From positions 1 to 29,878 of the forward strand of contig NZ_LSJM01000242.1 in NCBI RefSeq assembly GCF_001557215.1: DNA of 29,878 nucleotides. Reading direction: 5' to 3'. The translations under genes were made by a program, and so were the position numbers. Of this stretch, positions 24,157 through 29,878 are shown piece by piece; position 1 is the first letter of the stretch; each line of letters opens with the position of its first letter. Source of the DNA: Sphingomonas sp. CCH9-E2 (GTDB lineage Bacteria; Pseudomonadota; Alphaproteobacteria; Sphingomonadales; Sphingomonadaceae). The notes under the pieces were generated by a model, which had not been told where the DNA came from, did no database searches, and saw only the letters and a list, made by a program, of their open reading frames with translations.

Positions 24157-25830
24157 ATGATGCTCTACCCGCTTGCGCTCGCTGCTGCCGTGTTGACCGC
24201 CCAGGATGCTGCTCCGGCGGTGGTCGAGGTCGACGTGATCCAGACCAGCCCGGATTTCGACGCCGCGATGGACGCCGGTGACGCGCGCAAAGCGCTCGCG
24301 CTCCTTGAACCCGATGTGAAGGCGTGCATTGCCGCTAACGGCGGCAACGGCGCTGCGCCAGAGCAACTGCGCCCGTGCGTGATGCTGATCTCAATGTGGT
24401 CGCTGGTGATGGGCGAGACCGGGCGTGTGCAGGAGGCGGTGGCCACGGCCAGACGCGCAGTTGCGATCGCAGCCACGTTTGAAGAAGCGAGCGGGATGAG
24501 CATGAATGCCCGGTTCATGCTCGGTGCCGCGCTTGAACGGATCGGTCGGCATGGCGAAGCGGAGCCAGAGTTCATCGCCGCACTGGCGGCAGCCGAGGTG
24601 CTTTTTGCAGGCGATCCGCTGCTTGCCAACTACCTCGGCCGCCGTGCCAATAATCTGGTGATGCAGGGACGCCATGCCGAAGCCCTGCCGCTCGCGCGCC
24701 GTGCGGTCGAACTGGCTGGCGACACGGTCGAAGGCGCGGTGTTTCGGATGATGGAGGGGACCGCGCTGACGCGGCTGGGACAGCTCGCCGGTGCGGAGGC
24801 AACGCTGCGGATCGCAGTCGCGCGACTGGACGCGCTGATGGGATCGCGTGCCACGCAGAGCATCCGCGCACGCGAGGCGTTGGCGCATTGTCTGGAGCAG
24901 CAGAACCGGGTGACTGAATCGCTCGCGCTCTGGCGTGAGAGCGTGGCGATGCGCCGGGCAGAGGGCGATAGCCCCGACCTTGCCGACAGCCTGTCGGGCC
25001 TGAGCGTGCTGCTCGTCCGCACGGGCGAATATCGTGAGGCGGAAGCGGCGGCGCGCGAGGCGCTCGCGATACGCCTGCGATTTTTCGGCGAGGCGAGCAA
25101 CTTCACGGGGCTTGCCTATAATAATCTTGGCCTGGTCCTGATGGAATCCGGACAGATTGAGGCTGCCGCGGCGATGTATGGCCGCTCGATCGAGGTCATC
25201 AAGGCATCCGGCGTCGTCAATATCGACGAGATGATCGCGATCATGACCAACCTTGCCAGCGTGCTCGTCCGCCTTGGCGAAACGGGCCAGGCGATCGACG
25301 TGCAGCGTCAGATCCTCGACTATGCCGAGCGTGCCTTTGGTCCAAATCATGTGCGCTCGGTGATGGCGCGCAACAATCTCGGCGCGGCGCTGGGCGGTGC
25401 GGGCCGGCACGTGGAGGCGATCGCACTGTTGGAAGCAAATTATGCTGCGGCAAAGGCGCTCGGCCCACAGGGGATGCAGATCGCCGCGCAGACCGCGAGC
25501 AGCCTCGCGGCATTTCTCGGACGCGAAGCGAACGCAGCGAAAGCGCGCCTGTGGTTCGCGCGCGCCGATGCGGATTCACGTGCGGCGTTTCGCCCCGATC
25601 ATATTCACCGCATCCTGTTGGGCTGGAGCTACGGCAACTTTCTGATCGGTGAGCACGACGCGTTGCCACTCGCGCGGACATTGCTGCTTGAAGCGGGGAC
25701 CCAGACACTGGCGCGCATGGCAAGCGGTCAGGGGTTCGACGCGCAAGCGCAAGCCGAGATGGGTCGCCTGACCCGCGTCTTCCGCGATCAGGTCCGCGCC
25801 GCCTGGATGCTCGCGCAGCCCGCCCGCTGA
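24157..25830 (+). CDS. TPR-repeat protein with probable signal peptide, function unknown
   Basis: A 557-residue alpha-helical repeat protein. Tandem ATGs at 24157 and 24160 follow GAGGGGG, and a further AGGAGG lies at 24131-24136. The N-terminus MMLYPLALAAAVLTAQ looks like a short signal peptide, though without basic residues, so export is likely but not certain. From about residue 70 onward there are consecutive tetratricopeptide units, clearest at ALEPDVK, HAEALPLARRAVELAG, YREAEAAAREALAIRLRFFG, AYNNLGLVLMESGQIEAA, MTNLASVLVRLGETGQAI and RNNLGAALGGAGRHVEAI. This 40-44-residue periodicity matches the TPR_12/kinesin-light-chain class. No enzymatic domain is seen. TPR arrays bind proteins, so a scaffold or sensor role is possible; the divergent hppD gives no obvious link. 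Confidence 0.82.
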   Translation: MMLYPLALAAAVLTAQDAAPAVVEVDVIQTSPDFDAAMDAGDARKALALLEPDVKACIAANGGNGAAPEQLRPCVMLISMWSLVMGETGRVQEAVATARRAVAIAATFEEASGMSMNARFMLGAALERIGRHGEAEPEFIAALAAAEVLFAGDPLLANYLGRRANNLVMQGRHAEALPLARRAVELAGDTVEGAVFRMMEGTALTRLGQLAGAEATLRIAVARLDALMGSRATQSIRAREALAHCLEQQNRVTESLALWRESVAMRRAEGDSPDLADSLSGLSVLLVRTGEYREAEAAAREALAIRLRFFGEASNFTGLAYNNLGLVLMESGQIEAAAAMYGRSIEVIKASGVVNIDEMIAIMTNLASVLVRLGETGQAIDVQRQILDYAERAFGPNHVRSVMARNNLGAALGGAGRHVEAIALLEANYAAAKALGPQGMQIAAQTASSLAAFLGREANAAKARLWFARADADSRAAFRPDHIHRILLGWSYGNFLIGEHDALPLARTLLLEAGTQTLARMASGQGFDAQAQAEMGRLTRVFRDQVRAAWMLAQPAR

Positions 25831-25872
25831 CGGGCATCCGTCTGATCCTGACCGTCGTTTTCACCTGAACGA

Positions 25873-25902
25873 ACTGACAGAAACGGGGCGTCTGAAGTCA
25901 GT
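25873..25902. promoter_or_regulatory. Spaced inverted repeat upstream of the protease / two-component operon
   Basis: ACTGAC (25873-25878) and GTCAGT (25897-25902) are perfect inverted arms separated by 18 nt, ending 13 nt before the protease ATG in the 85-nt gap. A CTGA also recurs at 25892-25895. It could be a regulator site for this operon, possibly for its own response regulator, but short arms at this spacing can arise by chance. Confidence 0.25.
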
Positions 25903-25915
25903 ATCCGGAACTTCC

Positions 25916-27337
25916 ATGAACCCCAACACATCCGTGAACCTGACCCGCCGCACACTCGGCTGGTTTCTCGGCGCCGCACTCTGCCTGGGTGTCGCGCAGC
26001 CGAGCACCGCGCGCGCCGCGGCGATGCCCGATCAGCCCAGGGTGGCGGCGACCACGCAATCGGAAACCGCGATCGAACGCGCAATGCGGGCGGTGGTCGC
26101 GATCAGCCCGCAGGATGAGGCGGCGCGCAAGCAGAATGGCGATACCGAAGCCGCTGGCGGATCGGGCTTCGTCATTCACGCATCCGGCCTGATTCTGACC
26201 AATGCGCATGTCGTAGCAAAACTCGATACGGTCGAAGTTACCTTTGCCAATGGCAGGCGGTATCGGGGCAAGGTGATCGGGCGCGACGGGCGCACCGATC
26301 TTGCGGTGGTCAAGATCGAGCCCGACGGGCCGCTGCCGGTACTCAAATTGGCGAAGTCATCGCGCTTGCCGCTGGGGGCAAAGGTCTTTGCACTCGGCAA
26401 TCCGATGGGCCACCGTTTCTCGGTTACTTCCGGGATCATAAGTGGTTATGACCGCGCCTATGACGTCGCATGGCCGGTGAACTTCATCCAGCATGATGCG
26501 GCGCTCAATCCGGGGAACAGTGGGGGGCCGCTGATCACCGAGGAGGGGGAAGTGATCGGGATCAATACGGCAACGCCGCCTGAAACCATCTTCGACATCG
26601 GTATCGGTCTTGCGATTCCCGCCGAACTGGCGGCGAAGATCGCGGCCCAGCTGGTCGCCGATGGCAAGGTCGTGCGCGGCCGGCTGGGCGTCACCGCGAG
26701 CAGCGCCGACGCCGGCATGGCCGAGGCGCTGGGCGCGCCGGGCAAGACCGGCCTGATCATCGATGCGGTCGGCGAGGGTGCGGCGGCGCGCGGCGGCCTC
26801 AAGATCGGCGACCTGCTGCTCAGCGTCGAGGGGCGCAAGCTGGAGGTGGTGCGCGACCTGTCGATGGCGCTGATCGACAGCAAGCCGGGCGACAAGGTCA
26901 GGGTCGAGATCGTCCGCGACGGCAAGCCGATCGCGCTCGCGGTGGCGCTGGAGGTGGATGACGATCTCGCCGGTGAACGCGGCAAGGTCGCGGCGCTGGC
27001 GATGGACATGAGCGGCACTGCGGGCGGCACCTATAATCTCGGCTTCGCGCTGCGCGGCGATGGCGGGCGCGTGCTGGTCGGCAAGGTCGAGGACGCGTCG
27101 ATCGGCCAGATGTACGGACTGTATGAAGGCGACGAGCTGCTGGCGGTCGACGGCGTTGCGCCGCGCGACGCGGCGGCGGCGATGGCGGCGATCAAGGGAT
27201 CGAAGCGCGATGTCGCCGTGCTGCGCATCCAGCGCGCGGGGCAGGGGACGCTGCATGTCGCGCTCCCGCTGAGCGCCGAGGCCGCCAAGGCGCGGCGTCC
27301 CGGCGTGCCGCGCCGTTTCCCGCGGGGGCCGCTATGA
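25916..27337 (+). CDS. HtrA/DegP-like serine protease with two PDZ domains
   Basis: A 473-residue envelope protease/chaperone of family S1C. The N-terminus TRRTLGWFLGAALCLGVA is a signal sequence with a paired arginine that partly fits the Tat consensus; cleavage is likely after STARA, giving a periplasmic enzyme. The trypsin-like domain spans about residues 50-250 with the triad His98 (TNAHVV), Asp128 (RTDLAVVKI) and Ser202 (NPGNSGGPL). PDZ1 covers about 255-345 (GRLGVTASS, AAARGGLKIGDLLLSVEG) and PDZ2 about 360-455 (MYGLYEGDELLAVDG). Length matches DegP/DegQ (about 450-475). The stop overlaps the response-regulator start by 4 nt (ATGA), so protease and two-component genes are co-translated. 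The ribosome site is weak. Substrates are presumably misfolded envelope proteins. Confidence 0.92.
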   Translation: MNPNTSVNLTRRTLGWFLGAALCLGVAQPSTARAAAMPDQPRVAATTQSETAIERAMRAVVAISPQDEAARKQNGDTEAAGGSGFVIHASGLILTNAHVVAKLDTVEVTFANGRRYRGKVIGRDGRTDLAVVKIEPDGPLPVLKLAKSSRLPLGAKVFALGNPMGHRFSVTSGIISGYDRAYDVAWPVNFIQHDAALNPGNSGGPLITEEGEVIGINTATPPETIFDIGIGLAIPAELAAKIAAQLVADGKVVRGRLGVTASSADAGMAEALGAPGKTGLIIDAVGEGAAARGGLKIGDLLLSVEGRKLEVVRDLSMALIDSKPGDKVRVEIVRDGKPIALAVALEVDDDLAGERGKVAALAMDMSGTAGGTYNLGFALRGDGGRVLVGKVEDASIGQMYGLYEGDELLAVDGVAPRDAAAAMAAIKGSKRDVAVLRIQRAGQGTLHVALPLSAEAAKARRPGVPRRFPRGPL

Positions 27338-28158
27338 CGGAGATGATGACGATGAACCTGTTGAAGCTGGACGCCGAGGCGGCCCAGAATATCGCCGACA
27401 CCTTTGCCGGATGCCGCGCGCTGATCCTGGAGGACGAGATCGGGCCGGAGATGAAGGCGGCGCTGGAAGCGGCCGGGTGCGAGCGCGTCGACCTGTTCGA
27501 GACGGGCGACGCGGCGCTCGCGGCGCTCGAGACCGAGGCCTATGACGTGCTGGTGCTCGACCGGATCAATCCCGGGATCGAGGGGCTGGAGGTGCTCGAT
27601 CGCGTGCGCCGTCGCCCCAATGGCCTCAAGACCGATCCCGATGTGCCGGCGCTGGTCTATTCGCTGCTGGGCGGGGAGGATCAGCGCATCCACGGCCTGA
27701 TCGCGCGCGGGGCGGACGATTATGTGCCCAAGCCCGCGACGAGCGAGGAACTGGTCGCACGCGTCGCCGCGCAGCTGCGCCGCCGCAAGCCGACGATGCG
27801 CAGCAAGGGCTGGACGTGCGCGCCGCTGGAGGTCGATGCCGATACCAAGGATGTGCGCTGCAACGGGCGGCTGCTGCAGCTGACCAGCCGCGAGGCGGAC
27901 ATCCTGGTCGAGCTCTACAAGGAGCGCGGCAATCCGCTGAGCCAGTCGATGCTGTGGGACCGCTGTTGGATCGGCAAGGGCTGGAGCCACTTCCCCGAGG
28001 AGTTCGCCAACACGGTCGACCAGGCGATCAAGCGGCTGCGCAAGTCGCTGAAGCGGCAATGCCCCGATATTCCGGACGATTTCCATCCGCTGGTGACCAA
28101 TATCTGGGCTCAGGGGTTCGCGCTGCGCAACCTGGCGGGCATGGAGGGCGGCCGCTGA
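27334..28158 (+). CDS. OmpR-family two-component response regulator
   Basis: A 274-residue DNA-binding response regulator. The receiver domain (about 27-148) has acidic Glu33/Asp34, phospho-acceptor Asp76 (VLVLDRINPG), Ser110 in place of the usual Thr, and Lys133 (VPKPAT). The motif after the Asp reads RINPGIEG rather than the common RxLPGxxG. The C-terminal winged helix (about 165-265) contains LLQLTSREADILVELY, FANTVDQAIKRLRKSL and a wing ending NIWAQGFALR, with a longer than normal loop (WDRCWIGKGWSHFPEE) before the recognition helix. About 25 extra N-terminal residues precede the receiver, and ATGs at codons 4, 5 and 7 could be the real start. It overlaps the upstream protease and is 5 nt before the kinase, its evident partner. 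Confidence 0.93.
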   Translation: MTEMMTMNLLKLDAEAAQNIADTFAGCRALILEDEIGPEMKAALEAAGCERVDLFETGDAALAALETEAYDVLVLDRINPGIEGLEVLDRVRRRPNGLKTDPDVPALVYSLLGGEDQRIHGLIARGADDYVPKPATSEELVARVAAQLRRRKPTMRSKGWTCAPLEVDADTKDVRCNGRLLQLTSREADILVELYKERGNPLSQSMLWDRCWIGKGWSHFPEEFANTVDQAIKRLRKSLKRQCPDIPDDFHPLVTNIWAQGFALRNLAGMEGGR

Positions 28159-28163
28159 TCGGC

Positions 28164-29582
28164 ATGCTGCGCTGGCTTCCGCTTCGCACGACGTTGGTCA
28201 TCGGCGCGCTGGCTGCCGTGGCGCTGGCCGGGCTGACGCTCGGCCTGCTGCAGATGGTGTCGATGAACGCGCGCGAGGTGGCGATGGTGCGCGCGCAGGC
28301 CGATGCGGCGGTGCTGTCGAGCAAGATCGACAGCCTTGCGCGCGGCCTGCCCGCCGAAGAGCGCGACGCCGAAGTGCTGACCATGGTCGCGGCGCGCGCG
28401 ATGGAGGCGACCGATGGCGGGCGCTGTGACAGCGGCGAGCGCACGCGGGCGTTGTTCCTGTATCGCGGTGCCGATGGGACGCTGACGGGCACGCCCAAGC
28501 TCGACTGGCCGGCGGGGCGGGGTGAGGTGCGGTTGCGCGTCCCAGCCGGAACCGCGTGCCAACGGGCGGAGGCGACGGCAGTCGGGACGATCGTCGATCT
28601 GGGCGGTGGCCGCGCTTTCCTGAGCGCGCGGATCTTCAGCCCCGATCCGCGCCTGATGACGCGCGCCTATCTGCTCGCGGCGGGGGTGGGGCTGGCGTTT
28701 CTGCTGCTTGCTGGAGTGCTCGCCTGGGCGTTGATGCGCGGCTGGCAGTCGCGGCTCGATGCGTTCAATGCGCTGCTGGATCGTGCCGATCGCACCGGCT
28801 TTGCCGAGCGTGCGCCGGTCGATGACGGTCAACCCGAATTCCGGCTGCTTGCCCAGCATCTTAACGCATTGCTCGCGCGGTCGGAGGATATGATCGGCGG
28901 GCTGCGGCGGCTGCATCGCCATGTCGCGCACGATCTGCGCGGGCCGGTGATGGTGGCGCGCAAGCATCTCGAGGCGCTGGCGGTGAAGGTGCCGGACGAG
29001 CCGCTGATCGCCGATGCCGACGCCAAGCTGCTGACGATGGACAAGCGCTGCCGCATGCTGCTCGGCATCATCGACGCCGAAGTGTCGCGGCGGCACGAGG
29101 CGGACAGCGTCGATCCCGGCGCGCGCATCCGCCAGCTGATCGACGACATGTTCGTCTATCTCGGCGACGACAAGGATCTGGAATTCGCGCTGGAGGCGGT
29201 CGATGCGCGCGTGCGGGTAGCGGGCGACCTGTTCGACCGCATGGTCGAGAATATCCTGGGCAATGCGGTCAAGTTCGCGACGCCCGAATCGACGATCCGC
29301 GCTGCCGTGACGCGATCGGGCGACACGGTGACCGTCTCGGTCGACAATGACGGGCCGGGGATCGACCCCGCCAAGGTCGAGCGCATCTTCGAGCCGGGTT
29401 ATTCGAGCGGCGGGGCCGACAGCCATGGGCTGGGGCTCGCCTTTGTCCGCACCGTCGCACTGCGCGCGGGCGGCAATGTTCAGGCATTCAACCGCGCGGG
29501 CGGGTTTCGCATCGAAATCACGCTGCCCGTGCATGATGACCACAGCCAGAATGACAGGGAAAGGGGACAAGATGAGGTCTAG
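28164..29582 (+). CDS. Sensor histidine kinase partner of the upstream regulator
   Basis: A 472-residue inner-membrane sensor kinase. TM1 is about residues 8-31 (TLVIGALAAVALAGLTLGLL). A periplasmic sensor region of about 135 residues carries two cysteines, Cys88 and Cys132. TM2 is about 168-191, followed by a HAMP-like linker (RLDAFNALLDRADRTGF). The H-box RHVAHDLRGPV has His256 as the phosphorylated residue. The ATPase domain has N-box ENILGNAVKF (Asn363/Asn367), G1 DNDGPGID, F-box FEPGY and G2 SHGLGLAFV. The ATG at 28164 starts just before TM1 and 5 nt after the regulator stop; the reading frame is open further upstream but only as a shadow of the regulator. The 3' end overlaps the next gene by 11 nt. 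The signal is unknown, but co-operonic proteases suggest envelope stress. Confidence 0.93.
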   Translation: MLRWLPLRTTLVIGALAAVALAGLTLGLLQMVSMNAREVAMVRAQADAAVLSSKIDSLARGLPAEERDAEVLTMVAARAMEATDGGRCDSGERTRALFLYRGADGTLTGTPKLDWPAGRGEVRLRVPAGTACQRAEATAVGTIVDLGGGRAFLSARIFSPDPRLMTRAYLLAAGVGLAFLLLAGVLAWALMRGWQSRLDAFNALLDRADRTGFAERAPVDDGQPEFRLLAQHLNALLARSEDMIGGLRRLHRHVAHDLRGPVMVARKHLEALAVKVPDEPLIADADAKLLTMDKRCRMLLGIIDAEVSRRHEADSVDPGARIRQLIDDMFVYLGDDKDLEFALEAVDARVRVAGDLFDRMVENILGNAVKFATPESTIRAAVTRSGDTVTVSVDNDGPGIDPAKVERIFEPGYSSGGADSHGLGLAFVRTVALRAGGNVQAFNRAGGFRIEITLPVHDDHSQNDRERGQDEV

Positions 29583-29878
29583 TTTTCACGGGCGGCTGCT
29601 CGCCGGAGTGGCTGCGATCGCGATGCTGGGTGCGCCTCCGCTGGCGCTGAGCGCCGCGGCGCAGACGGCGCCTTATGACAGCGAGCGAGGCGTCTACAGC
29701 TATGCGCGCGATCTCAAGGCTGTCGCACCGAGCGTGGTCAAGGTGATCGTGCTGGGCCAGAAACAGGCCGAGGGTGAGCGCAGCGCCTCGCGCGAGCGGC
29801 AAGGCGAGGACCCGTTCCGCGGCCAGGCGACCTCGGCCCAGGCGGGACCGCAGGGGCAGGCCCCGCAGGGCGCGCCGC
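29572..29878 (+). CDS. Exported protein, probable second HtrA-like protease, 3' end outside window
   Basis: The first 102 codons of a gene running off the right edge. The ATG at 29572 has AAGGGG a few bases upstream and lies within the 3' end of the kinase gene, 11 nt of overlap. The N-terminus is a clear signal peptide (RLLAGVAAIAMLGAPPLALS, cleavage probably after SAAA). The segment YARDLKAVAPSVVKVIVLGQ resembles the start of the S1C protease domain, where relatives read xxVxPSVVxI. A polar linker rich in Arg, Glu, Gln, Gly and Pro (about residues 65-102) follows, like the variable LA-loop region of DegP. The catalytic triad is not in view, so the protease call is an inference from this opening motif and from the operon. 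Confidence 0.6.
   Translation, partial: MRSSFHGRLLAGVAAIAMLGAPPLALSAAAQTAPYDSERGVYSYARDLKAVAPSVVKVIVLGQKQAEGERSASRERQGEDPFRGQATSAQAGPQGQAPQGAP

Noticed and set aside
27816..28163. N-terminal extension of the histidine kinase frame through the response-regulator gene
   Set aside because: It overlaps the DNA-binding domain of the regulator in another frame and would put 116 unrelated residues before TM1; the ATG at 28164 is suitably placed.
1..29878. Mobile elements, prophage, CRISPR array, tRNA or rRNA genes
   Set aside because: No transposase or integrase motifs, regularly spaced repeats, or tRNA/rRNA signatures were seen by reading; a dedicated search was not possible.

Overview
The window is about 30 kb of GC-rich chromosome from an alphaproteobacterium, most likely a sphingomonad (Sphingomonas or a close relative). 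This is inferred from strong G/C bias at third codon positions, TamA/TamB with a sphingomonad-style long TamA N-terminus, LacI-type uronate control, an otsB-GH15-otsA operon and hppD/hmgA. No rRNA, tRNA, CRISPR array, phage or transposase gene was seen. Coding density is very high, and no stretch over 300 bases lacks a gene.

Region 1 (1-6400) is a hexuronate/pectin-monomer catabolism locus. On the minus strand are an RpiB-like isomerase followed by kduI (cut by the window edge), then uxaC, then a LacI-family regulator. Divergent on the plus strand are an FAA-family 2-keto-4-pentenoate-hydratase-like gene and an ExuT-type MFS transporter, closed by a strong terminator hairpin. Three near-identical copies of a 14-bp LacI-type operator (TGACACCGGTT[A/T]CC) lie before rpiB-kduI, uxaC and the hydratase-exuT pair. 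This ties all of them into one predicted regulon.

Region 2 (6463-9097) is a MarR-family regulator followed by malate synthase G (glyoxylate shunt). Region 3 (9201-15520) is the outer-membrane assembly pair tamA-tamB, overlapping by one base. Region 4 (15583-17058) is a flavin monooxygenase with the Baeyer-Villiger fingerprint. A clean 7-4-7 inverted repeat sits just upstream of its ribosome binding site, but no regulator gene is next to it.

Region 5 (17084-21214) opens with a REP-like inverted repeat and continues with the trehalose operon otsB - GH15 glycosidase - otsA, whose genes overlap by 4 nt. Region 6 (21211-24017, minus strand) is tyrosine/homogentisate catabolism: hppD, hmgA and a small Rieske protein coupled to hmgA by a GTGA overlap. 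Region 7 (24157-25830) is an exported TPR-repeat protein of unknown role.

Region 8 (25916 to the right edge) is a compact operon: periplasmic HtrA-like serine protease with two PDZ domains, OmpR-type response regulator, sensor histidine kinase, then the start of a second exported protein that looks like another HtrA-type protease. This protease / two-component / protease unit is the best candidate for an under-described system here, probably for envelope protein quality control. That role is inferred from content and gene order only.
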